From assembly GCA_964446285.1 (NCBI GenBank), contig CAYUNT010000042.1, positions 1-26,600 on the forward strand: DNA of 26,600 nucleotides, given 5' to 3'. Under the pieces are notes generated by a model that was not told the DNA's origin, did no database searches, and worked only from the letters and a program-made list of their open reading frames with translations. Shown piece by piece: positions 1-7,768 of this stretch. This stretch comes from CAYUNT01 sp964446285 (GTDB lineage Bacteria > Sumerlaeota > Sumerlaeia > SLMS01 > CAYUNT01). Numbering within the stretch: the first letter of the stretch is position 1; each line of letters opens with the position of its first letter. A program made the position numbers and the translations under genes.

Positions 1-1492
1 TCGGGGAAGGGACAGGCGTGGGCACAGGCGTGGGGATCGCTACCGGAAAAAGGCTCCCATCCTGATACTTGTAGGCATAGCGCGTATCGAGCGTGAAGCC
101 GTCGAGCGCCAGCCGGATTTGTTTTTCCGGCAGATGGATTTCAAACAACCCGAAGCCATATCCCCATAAAAACTGGCGTGGCCCCGGATGCGGATGATTG
201 AATATGGCCACTTCCGATCCGGGCGCCCATCCCGGGGCCACACGCTCGACTTCCTTGACGAAATTCCCGACCTCGAGCGCAGCCCGGCAGTGGCCCGCAA
301 TCGAGGCGGAGGCAAAGTGCCCGAGCAAATACAAAATCCCCAGCGCCCCCAACGCCGTCCCTGCCGCTTTTCGCAGTCGCGGCTTCTCGATCCGCGCCGC
401 CGCTCCCGCCAAAAACAGCATCGTGAACGGGAGCGCCGCGTAAATAAACCGTCCATGCGGCGGCTCGGATAGCAGGCTCGGGAGCGGCAGGAAAAGCATT
501 CCCATGAACAGCGGCGCGAGGATCGGCCGCGCCGCCCGCCGCCGCAGAAAAATCACCCCGGCGGCCGCCAGCCCGGTCCAAACCCCCAGCCGAAGCGCCC
601 ACAACGCGGCATGGGGAAGCGCGATATGATGAAAGGGCCATTCCAGAATGTGAATATATGGAATAAAACAAGAAATGGCATAATCGGCGAATTGGCGCGA
701 TACGGCTTTGGGCGAGAACGACACGCGGCCGCCGCTCGAATACGAATCGGCCACAAGCCCTTGCATCCTCTGGAAATACAGTCCGTAAAAAAACAAAATG
801 GCCGCGAGTGCAAACAGGCGCGTCCATGTTCCGCGCGGGCGTCTTGGCACAGAAACCGCCCACAAAAACATAACAGGCGCGGCCATTACGGCCGATTCCT
901 TGCCAAGGATGCAAAAAAACACGGCAGCGGCGAGCGCCGCGAAAATCCATTGGCATCGGCGCGGGTTCGGATTTGATTCCTCGCGCGGACACCGCAACCA
1001 GGCGTCCCACAAGAGCCAGACTGCAAGCACCCCCATCGCCAGATACGAATCGCAGGCGTTTGAAAGCGCCGAGCAGGAGGCAAACGCGCCCGTGTGGACC
1101 GTAACGAGCAGCGCCGCGGCCCAGGCCCATCCCGCCGCCAGTCCGAGAATCCGCCGCCCGGCCGCGAATGTAAGCCCCGCCACCGCCGCATGAATCAGCA
1201 GGCAGAGAAAATGATAGGCAAAGGGCTGGATGTCCACGAGCCGCACCAGGACGAAGAACGACAAATGAACGAGCGGACGCCAAAATCCCGCGCCGTTGGG
1301 CTTGAGCAGATCGCGCCAATGGGCATCCCACTCGGGCATCGAGAGCCGCAGCCAGCCGAGGTCGTCGTAAAAAAAGGTCAGGTTGAGCGTCTGTGCATAC
1401 ACGCCAAGCGACAACACCAGGCAAACCAGCGCCACGCCCAGCGGTCGGTTGAGAAATCCAGGAAAAGGGCGCGCGGGCGGGATGGCTTTCAT
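1..1492 (-). CDS. Polytopic GT-C type membrane glycosyltransferase (3' end beyond window)
   Basis: Reading the minus strand from the ATG at 1492 gives about 497 codons with no stop before the window edge, so the C-terminus is missing. The protein begins MKAIPPARPFPGF. A first membrane segment (about residues 18-36) is followed by an Asp-Asp pair (D43-D44) and then a W-R-P-L motif. This resembles the first extracytoplasmic loop of GT-C enzymes of the PMT/TMTC/ArnT kind, where the acidic residues are catalytic. Many further hydrophobic segments follow, alternating with Arg-rich short loops. The visible end is a PTPVPTP-type linker, so a further domain may lie beyond the edge. The likely role is transfer of sugar from a lipid-linked donor on the outer face of the inner membrane. 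It lies 99 bases downstream of a GT4 gene on the same strand, which fits a glycan assembly locus. The exact substrate cannot be read. Confidence 0.72.
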   Translation of the reverse strand, partial: MKAIPPARPFPGFLNRPLGVALVCLVLSLGVYAQTLNLTFFYDDLGWLRLSMPEWDAHWRDLLKPNGAGFWRPLVHLSFFVLVRLVDIQPFAYHFLCLLIHAAVAGLTFAAGRRILGLAAGWAWAAALLVTVHTGAFASCSALSNACDSYLAMGVLAVWLLWDAWLRCPREESNPNPRRCQWIFAALAAAVFFCILGKESAVMAAPVMFLWAVSVPRRPRGTWTRLFALAAILFFYGLYFQRMQGLVADSYSSGGRVSFSPKAVSRQFADYAISCFIPYIHILEWPFHHIALPHAALWALRLGVWTGLAAAGVIFLRRRAARPILAPLFMGMLFLPLPSLLSEPPHGRFIYAALPFTMLFLAGAAARIEKPRLRKAAGTALGALGILYLLGHFASASIAGHCRAALEVGNFVKEVERVAPGWAPGSEVAIFNHPHPGPRQFLWGYGFGLFEIHLPEKQIRLALDGFTLDTRYAYKYQDGSLFPVAIPTPVPTPVPSP

Positions 1493-1511
1493 TTAGGGGT
1501 CCCAAATATAA

Positions 1512-1569
1512 AACCACGAAGACACAAAGGCACCAATATGTTTTGCTTTGTGCCTTCGCGCCTTTGTGG
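1512..1569. repeat. Palindromic repeat of the CACAAAGGCAC type
   Basis: An imperfect palindrome lies between the two minus-strand glycosyltransferase genes. The left arm is 1512-1533 (AACCACGAAGACACAAAGGC and on) and the right arm is 1546-1569 (CTTTGTGCC...CCTTTGTGG). It belongs to the same family as the longer copy at 23623-23698. As RNA it would fold into a long hairpin, so it may act as an attenuator or processing site between the two genes. Confidence 0.85.
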
Positions 1570-1591
1570 CAATAATATCATGTTCAGGGCC

Positions 1592-2890
1592 TCATCCCAG
1601 CCAGAAATCGAGGAGTTGGCGCGCCAAGCGCTCCCACGAGAGCGGTCCCTCGGCCAGCGCCCGCGCTTCCGCGCTCCATCCCGCCCATCGCTCGCGCTCG
1701 CGCACCGCCTTCGCGATGGCATTGCCATAGGATTCCGGCGTGCTTTCCGCGCCAAGACCAATATCGTGTGCATCAATCCACGGGCGGAAATCCGCCGTGC
1801 GGTTTGTGATTATGGGCCGTCCCGCCGCCAGATAATCGCCGAATTTGTTTGGCCAGCGCGAGCGGTTGAACCGCGTATCCGGGTAGGGGAGAAGCAGCGC
1901 GTCGGCTGCGCCAAGCCACAGTGGAATTTCCGTGAAGGGCCGCCTCCCCGGCTGGATTACGATGTCCGCCAGCCCGCGGCCTTCCAGCGCCTCGCGTGAA
2001 AAAGGCGGCGCAACGACGAACAAGCGGAACTTAGCCCCATTTTCCGCATCGGTTCCGGTCTCCTCTTCGGCGCTGGCAAGGACACGGCGGGCATGCGCCA
2101 GGGCATCAAGGAAATACTCCTCATCCGGATGGTAGTTGGCGATATATGTAAGGATTACAGGTCCGCCCTCCGAGTTTCCGCCGCCGCCTGTGTCGAAGGC
2201 ATTCCCCTGGATTTGCGCCAGCTGCGCGCGGCATTCGGCCTTATCAAGCGGGCGGATCGCCTCGATGGGCGCGCCCGAGGGCACGCGCAAAAGCCTCCCG
2301 GGTGCGACACCCATCGCCCGCGCACGCCGTTCGAGAAACTGCGAAATCACCGTGACGCGCGGCGCCCTGCGGATAATGCGCCTTTCCGCCCATGCCTCCG
2401 TGCGCCAAGCCAGGCGTTGGGCCATCCGCGCCAAAACCGACCGCGGCGCATATTCGGGGTGCCGGCGCAGCAGAGCGCGGCGCAATGCGACAATCCCCCC
2501 CGCGCCTCCATACAAATCGCACCAATCGACGGCGACACGCGCCCGCGGACGCAGCAGGCGGAAAAGCCACTGCGGCGCAAGCACATTGGGCGGGTGCGCA
2601 AAAACATACAGCGCTTCGAAAGCGCCTGCCCGGCGTCCCATGAAGGCCATCCGCCAAAGCACATCCAGCGGCCCATAGCCATCATCGCGCGAAAACCAAG
2701 GATTCCAGGAAGGCGTTTCGATGATTTCCACGCCATCCAGATGCTCGCGCAACGGCCGATACCAGTGCCCGGGCGACGCGGTTAGGAGCGTGGCGCGGTG
2801 GCCAAGGCGCGCGGCCTCGCGGGCGAAATGAAACGCGCGGAAAAACGTCCCGTGTTCCCGCAGGTTGTGATTTAGGAACAATAAGTTCAT
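1592..2890 (-). CDS. GT4-type glycosyltransferase
   Basis: The 432-residue protein starts MNLLFLNHNLREHGTFFRAF, the usual first beta strand and loop of a GT-B enzyme, followed by FAREAARLGH as in family 4 transferases. The C-terminal half has the donor-site pattern: a surface-exposed LGAADALLLPYPDTRF, then NKFGDYLAAGRPII, which matches the family's pNKlfeYlaaGkPvi motif. A Gly/Asn/Ser-rich loop joins the two Rossmann-like halves near residue 250. The frame stays open for 27 codons upstream to 2971, but that extension is read from a dispersed repeat and begins MAWASRPRF, so I chose the internal ATG at 2890. No clear Shine-Dalgarno precedes it. It probably adds a sugar to a lipid-linked or surface glycan, together with the adjacent GT-C protein. 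Acceptor and donor are unknown. Confidence 0.85.
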   Translation of the reverse strand: MNLLFLNHNLREHGTFFRAFHFAREAARLGHRATLLTASPGHWYRPLREHLDGVEIIETPSWNPWFSRDDGYGPLDVLWRMAFMGRRAGAFEALYVFAHPPNVLAPQWLFRLLRPRARVAVDWCDLYGGAGGIVALRRALLRRHPEYAPRSVLARMAQRLAWRTEAWAERRIIRRAPRVTVISQFLERRARAMGVAPGRLLRVPSGAPIEAIRPLDKAECRAQLAQIQGNAFDTGGGGNSEGGPVILTYIANYHPDEEYFLDALAHARRVLASAEEETGTDAENGAKFRLFVVAPPFSREALEGRGLADIVIQPGRRPFTEIPLWLGAADALLLPYPDTRFNRSRWPNKFGDYLAAGRPIITNRTADFRPWIDAHDIGLGAESTPESYGNAIAKAVRERERWAGWSAEARALAEGPLSWERLARQLLDFWLG

Positions 2891-2921
2891 TTGCGCGGGA
2901 TGGCCGCAAGGCCGGAACCCC

Positions 2922-3023
2922 CAGCAATTGTTCAAAGCGCAGGAAAATCTTGGGCGAGACGCCCAAGCCACCGGAAATCACGGGCAAGATGCCCGTGCCA
3001 CCAGCAACTTTGAACAGTTCCTG
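2922..3023. repeat. MITE-like element with terminal inverted repeats and two internal hairpins
   Basis: The ends are inverted repeats of 16 bases matching at 14: CAGCAATTGTTCAAAG at 2922-2937 and CTTTGAACAGTTCCTG at 3008-3023. Inside are two hairpins, each with an 8-bp stem and an AGA loop. The first is CTTGGGCGAGACGCCCAAG at 2949-2967 and the second is CACGGGCAAGATGCCCGTG at 2979-2997; CCACCGGAAAT separates them. A second copy in the opposite orientation starts near 7541. Shorter copies lie inside the coding region of the large CHAT gene. No transposase is present in the window. Confidence 0.8.
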
Positions 3024-3117
3024 CAGGAGGCCCGCCCTTGCCTGCCCCAGTCAATCTGTGCGCGTTTGCGCTGTTTGGCTCCGTCCCTGGCCCATCCGAG
3101 TCCGCTCGTGGCCCCAA

Positions 3118-3774
3118 TCATTTCTGTTTGCCTTCGATAATGCAAAGCAGAACGGCGGCGGCCGCCGCGAGACGGCGGTCAAAGTATCCCATCGGGTCCT
3201 GTGAAAAGTCCGCTGTTAATTTCATCACGAACGGATTGAAGTTTTGTTTCATAAACCCGACCGGCTGCCCGTTGACGGAAAAGTTGTATTTTTGCGGGAC
3301 CAAAATGGACAGAATTTCCACGAACCGGCGCAGAATCGCCAGAAATGAGCCTTCTTCCTGAATCAAGCCGATCGGCTGGTCCTGTGTGTTCCAGACCTCC
3401 CATTCATCGCGGATGATCGACTTGAGGCCTTTACGCTTGAGCACGCCGATGTGATATTCACCGCCGGTCGAGACGTCATACACGTCATAAGGCGAGGCAA
3501 TATCGAGGATTTTTCGCGCCCGGATGGCCAGCAGCGGAGTGGTCATCGCCTCATCGGCGAAGATGCGGAAATCTTCCTTGAGTTTGAACGCCTTCATTTT
3601 TGCGAAGAGAACGACGTTTTTCGCATCATCATAGACATGCATTTTCGCGCCCAAAAGCGTCAGAATTTTTCGGCGGATCAAAAAGCGGTTGTGGCGAAAC
3701 GACGGATGCAACTGGGCATAGTGAGGTGTTTGCAGCGGCTGCGGCGCCGATCCATAAGGCGAAAATCCATTCAT
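3118..3774 (-). CDS. LURP-one/scramblase-like (Tubby-like fold) protein
   Basis: The 218-residue protein has no signal peptide and a Pro/Gln/His-rich N-terminal tail (about residues 1-25). The body reads as a chain of short beta strands: HVYDDAKNVVLFAKMKAFKL, then FRIFADEAMTTPLLAIRARK, then a YDVYDVSTG strand and WEVWNTQDQPIGLIQEE. This order (an F/Y-x-V-D strand, a residue-level 'element of the cell type' strand, then I-x-x-R-W) is typical of the LURP-one-related and phospholipid-scramblase superfamily. A hydrophobic C-terminal helix (AAAAAVLLCIIEG) is where scramblase-like proteins carry their buried or membrane helix. The minus-strand sequence upstream of the start carries GGAGGAAA, with about 8 bases to the ATG, supporting this start. 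The role in bacteria is not established; membrane association is inference. Confidence 0.7.
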   Translation of the reverse strand: MNGFSPYGSAPQPLQTPHYAQLHPSFRHNRFLIRRKILTLLGAKMHVYDDAKNVVLFAKMKAFKLKEDFRIFADEAMTTPLLAIRARKILDIASPYDVYDVSTGGEYHIGVLKRKGLKSIIRDEWEVWNTQDQPIGLIQEEGSFLAILRRFVEILSILVPQKYNFSVNGQPVGFMKQNFNPFVMKLTADFSQDPMGYFDRRLAAAAAVLLCIIEGKQK

Positions 3775-4010
3775 GGGCTATTTCCTCCAGGGAAGGATTA
3801 TCAAATCTCAACGACGCCAAATGGCTACCGCCCGGCGCTGCCTGCGGCAAGGGCAATAAAGCACAGGCGGGATGCAGAATTCTGATTCCCCTTTGGTTTC
3901 CCCAAAAGGCCAAGCGCTGATCATGGCGCCCGCTGTTCCGGACGCGGCCGCCAAAGGCTCGCAAAAAATCGTCCGCTTTGGGTATTATTCATAGGCAGAG
4001 ACCGGAGAAG

Positions 4011-4025
4011 TCCCCAAATTGGGGA
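4011..4025. promoter_or_regulatory. Operator-like palindrome
   Basis: TCCCCAAATTGGGGA has 7-base arms that match perfectly around one central base. It lies in the divergent intergenic region upstream of all candidate promoters for the secreted protein. A dimeric regulator site is plausible; which regulator is unknown. Confidence 0.35.
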
Positions 4026-4164
4026 GCCTGAATTGTCTCAGCGGCAGAAGAGTCATTAAAATTAAATATGCAGGAAAATATGAAGTATTCCCTATGGATT
4101 TGCCTATAATCCACCATTCGCAGGGCTTTATTTTTACTTAATTCCTTCCCGGGTGAAGAATCTG

Positions 4165-4194
4165 TTGACAACCGGATGCAAGCGAGCTTACAAA
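4165..4194 (+). promoter_or_regulatory. Candidate sigma70-type promoter
   Basis: A perfect TTGACA at 4165-4170 is followed after 18 bases by TACAAA (4 of 6 matches to TATAAT). If used, the secreted protein at 4540 would have a leader of roughly 340 bases. Support is from sequence pattern only. Confidence 0.35.
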
Positions 4195-4539
4195 TGTCTC
4201 GAAAGCATTGTGTGAGTGGGGAATAGCGAGGCCAATGCATTTTCCCCCAGCCGCGTCAGGGCGAAGAATCGAGGTCGAAAAGTTGAAAAACACGTCTCCA
4301 GTCTGTTTCTTTGTGGTTGACAGGTGCCGGGCCTTCGGGTTGGACTCTTGATTGCTCGAAGGAAAGGATGCGACATGGTCGTTCGGACCCATTTCCATAA
4401 TTCACAAGAAACTCACCGGCCTGAGGAGGTATTAGCTCACCCGGATCATACGATTTGGACTGATGTAGGCCCTCACGCTCCCCATCGGACCGCGGGGGCG
4501 CCCATTCTTTATTTTATGCCAAGGAGGAATTTTCCTCAT

Positions 4540-6471
4540 ATGCGCAAGGGGATTACCCTAACCCTCACGACCCTCGTAGTAGCACTTTCGGCGTTTGCTT
4601 TCGCCATGGGTCCCAAGATCAATCCGCTGCCTGATGTTTACATCACGGAAAAAACCACAGAGTTCAACGTGGCCAGCAGCGCGTACGAAATCGACCAACC
4701 TGCCTACATGTTCCGGTATTCGGACGCTCTGACGCTGGCGGACTATGTGACTCCGTCCACTGGAAACACCCCGGCAACGATGAGCTGGGCCTATGCGCTG
4801 GTTAGCGCCAGCCTCAGCGGCGCTCTCGACTTCACATGGATGTCGGGAAGCACCGTTGTTTATCAGATTGGCGACATCCCGGCCTCGGCGCCCGCTATGA
4901 AGCGTGACGCCGCAGGATGGGGCTCCAGCCAAGCCTGGGCCGATGATATCAACGGCGTGGACGCCAACCCGGCCAACATCGTCAGCCAGAATCTGGCCGA
5001 CGCGGGCAGCCTTACGTTCCAGAACATCCGTCTGAACCCGCTGCCTGGTTTGAACCCGGTTGATCCGCCCACACAGAATCCGGACCGTACGGATCTGCCC
5101 GCTGGCATCCTCGACATCCAGGAAGCCACTCTGTTCGTGTTCGACGGCACCACGCTGCCGGCCTCGGACGAGATGCTGCTGGTTACCCTGCTGTCCAACA
5201 CCGAGATCCCGACCGACCAGTGCTTGTCGGCCGCAGGCCCGGTGTATCAGCTGGAAAAAGCCCTGACCGACACGTCGGTCCGGTATAGCGCCACCCAGAG
5301 TGGCTGGCTCGCCTTCGGATCGGGTTATGCTGCTAACATCATGCAGAACTCGAACCTGGGCGGCACCGGCTCGCCGCTTACCTACGGCCTCACGAATACT
5401 GGTTCGTTCTATGCCAGCTTCTCGGCTGTCAATAACACCACCTATCCGTATGCCGTCGCGGCGATCGAAACCGTTTCTGTTGCTGGTTCCACGCAGCCCG
5501 ATCAGGGCATCAATGTGACCGGCGACCGCGTTTATCGCATCAAGGGAACGGTTGCCTCGAGCAACACCGTTGCTGCCAATAACCCGGGTGTTCGTCTTAG
5601 CATCACCGGCCTAAGCTCGGTTGGTGAAGGCTGGGGCGAATTTACTCAGGAACCGGCCGCAAGTGCTGCCACTTACAAGCATGGTCCAGTTTCGGGGACG
5701 CCTGCTACGTTGAAGGGATTCTTCTGGCCTCAGGGCGATGGATATTGCGACATCCTCGTGGCCATTTGGGATACCTATGACAACGTTCAGGGAACGATCA
5801 CGGTCAGCAATGTCGAAATCGAGTCCTTTGAAGCTGCCAAACTCGAAGGCGCAAACGTGTTGGTTGACATGGGAACCGGCGCCGCCTCGCAGTTCAATGT
5901 GAGCGCGTACGCTATTGGTTTCGATCCTACTGCCAACAACAGGTTCTACTATGCCGCGGCTCCGCTCGCTGCTGGCGCTCCGGCTCCGACCTGCTCGGCG
6001 GATCCAGTTCCGACCGCCGTTGGCACACGCAACGTCCTGTCTCTGACGGGCACTGCAAGCACGAACATCGCCTATGGCGGTGTTGGTGAATGGCTCGGCG
6101 TCAACAACTTCACCACCTCGGCCGATCCGAAACTGGTTGTGGCTCAGTTCATGGCCAGCACGACATCGGGCGAAATGGTGAAGATTCCTGAAATGCACGT
6201 CGCAATTCAGGAACAACTCGGCAACCTGCGCCAAGGTGGATTCGTTCTGAGAAAGATCCAGGGCGGCGTGAAGAAGAATGAGGCTTATGACCTGACCACT
6301 ACGGCTCAGGCTGTCCGCCTCGTCACCGAATCACTGCCCAGCCAGGCCTACGGCTTGGAATTCTTCTCAATCCTGACGGTTGATACGGATGATAGCAACA
6401 ATATCTTCACCGGCAACCTGCAGGTCGAACGCATCACGGTCACCGAATACAACCTCCCGACCGAACGGTAA
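4540..6471 (+). CDS. Secreted beta-rich surface protein of unknown function
   Basis: I do not recognise a named family. From the ATG at 4540 the protein is 643 residues, with a clear Sec signal peptide: MRKG, then a hydrophobic core (ITLTLTTLVVALSAFAFA) and probable cleavage near residues 18-23. The mature start KINPLPDVYITEKT resembles the first strand of Ig/cadherin-like modules. The rest is Thr/Ser/Asn/Ala-rich with alternating hydrophobics, as in beta-sandwich surface proteins. The last 40 residues contain VDTDDSNNIFTGN, possibly a calcium-binding or jelly-roll edge. An AAGGAGG at 4521-4527 lies 12 bases before the ATG. The frame runs open upstream to 4324, but those 72 codons (Arg/His-rich) precede the signal peptide and the Shine-Dalgarno, so I excluded them. 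It is monocistronic, with a strong terminator behind it. An S-layer or extracellular matrix role is possible, not shown. Confidence 0.8.
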   Translation: MRKGITLTLTTLVVALSAFAFAMGPKINPLPDVYITEKTTEFNVASSAYEIDQPAYMFRYSDALTLADYVTPSTGNTPATMSWAYALVSASLSGALDFTWMSGSTVVYQIGDIPASAPAMKRDAAGWGSSQAWADDINGVDANPANIVSQNLADAGSLTFQNIRLNPLPGLNPVDPPTQNPDRTDLPAGILDIQEATLFVFDGTTLPASDEMLLVTLLSNTEIPTDQCLSAAGPVYQLEKALTDTSVRYSATQSGWLAFGSGYAANIMQNSNLGGTGSPLTYGLTNTGSFYASFSAVNNTTYPYAVAAIETVSVAGSTQPDQGINVTGDRVYRIKGTVASSNTVAANNPGVRLSITGLSSVGEGWGEFTQEPAASAATYKHGPVSGTPATLKGFFWPQGDGYCDILVAIWDTYDNVQGTITVSNVEIESFEAAKLEGANVLVDMGTGAASQFNVSAYAIGFDPTANNRFYYAAAPLAAGAPAPTCSADPVPTAVGTRNVLSLTGTASTNIAYGGVGEWLGVNNFTTSADPKLVVAQFMASTTSGEMVKIPEMHVAIQEQLGNLRQGGFVLRKIQGGVKKNEAYDLTTTAQAVRLVTESLPSQAYGLEFFSILTVDTDDSNNIFTGNLQVERITVTEYNLPTER

Positions 6472-6523
6472 TCAGAGAGAAATCTCTGGTTGCCCTTAAT
6501 CGGGTAACTTGGTGATTCCATTG

Positions 6524-6559
6524 GGCGGGAAGTCTTCGGACTTCCCGCCTTTTTCTTTT
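6524..6559 (+). terminator. Rho-independent terminator
   Basis: A perfect 11-bp stem (GGCGGGAAGTC / GACTTCCCGCC, 6524-6534 with 6539-6549) closes a TTCG tetraloop and is followed by TTTTTCTTTT. It ends the transcript of the secreted protein, 52 bases after its stop codon. Confidence 0.93.
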
Positions 6560-6584
6560 CCGGCCGCATGGATACCCCTACAAT

Positions 6585-7415
6585 ATGCTCATCACTCTTT
6601 GGAATTCGCGCGGACTGATCTGGACCCTTGTGAAAAAAGACCTGAAAGTCCGCTACAAAGCCTCAGCGCTTGGTTTTTTATGGTGCTTTGGGCGTCCGCT
6701 GCTTTTGACCCTCGTGCTTTGGGGGGTCTTTTCGCGCATCATCCCCGTCATGCAACTACGCACGCCTCAAGTTCCCTACGCGCTTCATCTTCTGGGGGGA
6801 ATCCTGCCCTGGATGTATTTGAGCGGCGCGGTGGGAGAAGCCCTGCATTCGCTTCTGGCCCACTCGAACGTCATCAAAAAAGTCGCTGTTCCCACCGAAG
6901 TTTTCCCCGCCGCCACCGTATTCTCCCACGCGATTCATTACTTCCTGGCTTTAATCGTTCTTTTTGCGTTTATGGCCGTCATGGGAGTCTGGCCCGACTG
7001 GAAAGTGTTGTGGCTTCCCATTCTGATCATTCTCCAGACGGCATTCACGCTCGCCCTGGCCATTTTGCTCTCGGCGCTTCAGGTATATTATCGCGATATT
7101 GCCTCGCTCACTGAAATTGGCCTGATGGTCTGGTTTTATATGACGCCGGTCATTTATCCGCTATATATGGCGGCGGGTGAACTGCGGAAATTCAAAATAC
7201 GCGGCCTTTTCTGGATATATCTGGCAAATCCCATGGCGGGTCTGACCGCCGCCTACCGCCAGATTCTGTTTGGATCGGCAATGGACCCGGCCGAAATTTC
7301 CCCGAGGCTCTTTTATTTTTCCATAGTGTGGGCTTTGATTTTCTCGATCATCTTGTGGCTTATCGCGGCTCCTGTATATCGCCGTCTCAGCCGCGCCTTT
7401 GCCGACGAACTATAA
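6585..7415 (+). CDS. ABC-2 type transporter permease (polysaccharide/lipid export family)
   Basis: The 276-residue protein matches the length and layout of TagG/Wzm/KpsM permeases. The N-terminus LIWTLVKKDLKVRYKASALG is the conserved amphipathic start, where the R-Y-K-x-S-x-L-G motif precedes the first membrane span (FLWCFGRPLLLTLVLWGVFS). Further spans follow near residues 70-85, 115-135, 145-165, 180-195 and 240-260. The conserved YYRDIASL stretch sits before the TPVIYP motif typical of the family. Such permeases pair with an ATP-binding protein to export undecaprenyl- or lipid-linked glycans across the inner membrane. No ATPase gene lies in this window, so the partner must be elsewhere. 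The start is 25 bases past a strong terminator and no good Shine-Dalgarno is visible, so its expression signal is unclear. Confidence 0.9.
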   Translation: MLITLWNSRGLIWTLVKKDLKVRYKASALGFLWCFGRPLLLTLVLWGVFSRIIPVMQLRTPQVPYALHLLGGILPWMYLSGAVGEALHSLLAHSNVIKKVAVPTEVFPAATVFSHAIHYFLALIVLFAFMAVMGVWPDWKVLWLPILIILQTAFTLALAILLSALQVYYRDIASLTEIGLMVWFYMTPVIYPLYMAAGELRKFKIRGLFWIYLANPMAGLTAAYRQILFGSAMDPAEISPRLFYFSIVWALIFSIILWLIAAPVYRRLSRAFADEL

Positions 7416-7768
7416 TCCGCTTGCTCCTTTGCCGCGCGCTGCTTTCGAGCCTCCTTAGCGTTGCGCCGGCCTCCGCCGAGGCGCTTTGTTCGCGCTCGCG
7501 CCGATTGTGCATGAAATTTGCTCTCTTCCTCATGGCGCGGGCATCTTGCCCGTGATTCCGGTGGCTTGGGCGTCTCGCCCAAGATTTTTCCTGCACTTTG
7601 AACAGTTCCTGAACGCACCGCTGGCTTGCGCCACTGGGGATTGACGCCACGTGGTCCGCGTGATTGAGTATTCGGCGCATGGTTTTCGAGGATTTCCCGG
7701 CGAATATGCCGCCAGGAACATCATCCATGCCAGGTTGTGCATCCTTCAAGCAAAGGGGAGTTTGAAAA
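7416..7768. other. Intergenic region with repeat, no gene seen
   Basis: This 353-base stretch lies between the permease and the SH3 gene. It contains an opposite-orientation copy of the hairpin repeat and a GC-rich, palindrome-like tract around 7440-7500. A TTGACG at 7641-7646 has only a poor -10 partner. I see no open frame with a ribosome binding site. Confidence 0.6.
7541..7611. repeat. Second copy of the MITE-like hairpin repeat (reverse orientation)
   Basis: Read on the minus strand this matches the element at 2922-3023: CAGGAACTGTTCAAAG (7596-7611), then the CTTGGGCGAGACGCCCAAG hairpin, CCACCGGAA, and a second GGGCAAGATGCCC hairpin. The terminal inverted repeat is present only on the 7611 side; the other end diverges after 7541. 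Confidence 0.8.

Larger units (their letters stand above)
3775..4539. other. Divergent intergenic region and long leader
   Basis: This 765-base stretch separates the minus-strand LURP-one-like gene from the plus-strand secreted protein and holds no convincing gene. It is clearly richer in A and T between about 4050 and 4140. It contains an imperfect hairpin (CCTTTGG...CCCCAAAAGG near 3890-3908), a palindrome at 4011-4025, a TATAAT at 4105-4110 with no good -35, and a TTGACA at 4165-4170. A second TTGACA at 4317-4322 lacks a -10 partner. The reading frame of the downstream gene stays open back to 4324, but those codons look like leader sequence. Confidence 0.6.

Noticed and set aside
141..1517. 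A 458-codon minus-strand open frame starting MVLYLGPL
   Set aside because: It overlaps the GT-C gene in another frame. Its translation is rich in Arg, Gly and Cys with no recognisable pattern, whereas the alternative frame reads as a clean membrane protein.
4105..4110. Perfect TATAAT as a promoter
   Set aside because: No -35 box lies at 16-18 bases and no TG extension is present, so it may be chance in an AT-rich stretch.
4324..4539. Upstream extension of the secreted protein to 4324
   Set aside because: It precedes a good Shine-Dalgarno and a clear signal peptide, and its Arg/His-rich translation does not look like part of an exported protein.
7641..7669. Promoter for the SH3 operon (TTGACG)
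   Set aside because: The -10 partner TTGAGT matches only 3 of 6 bases, so I did not list it as a feature.
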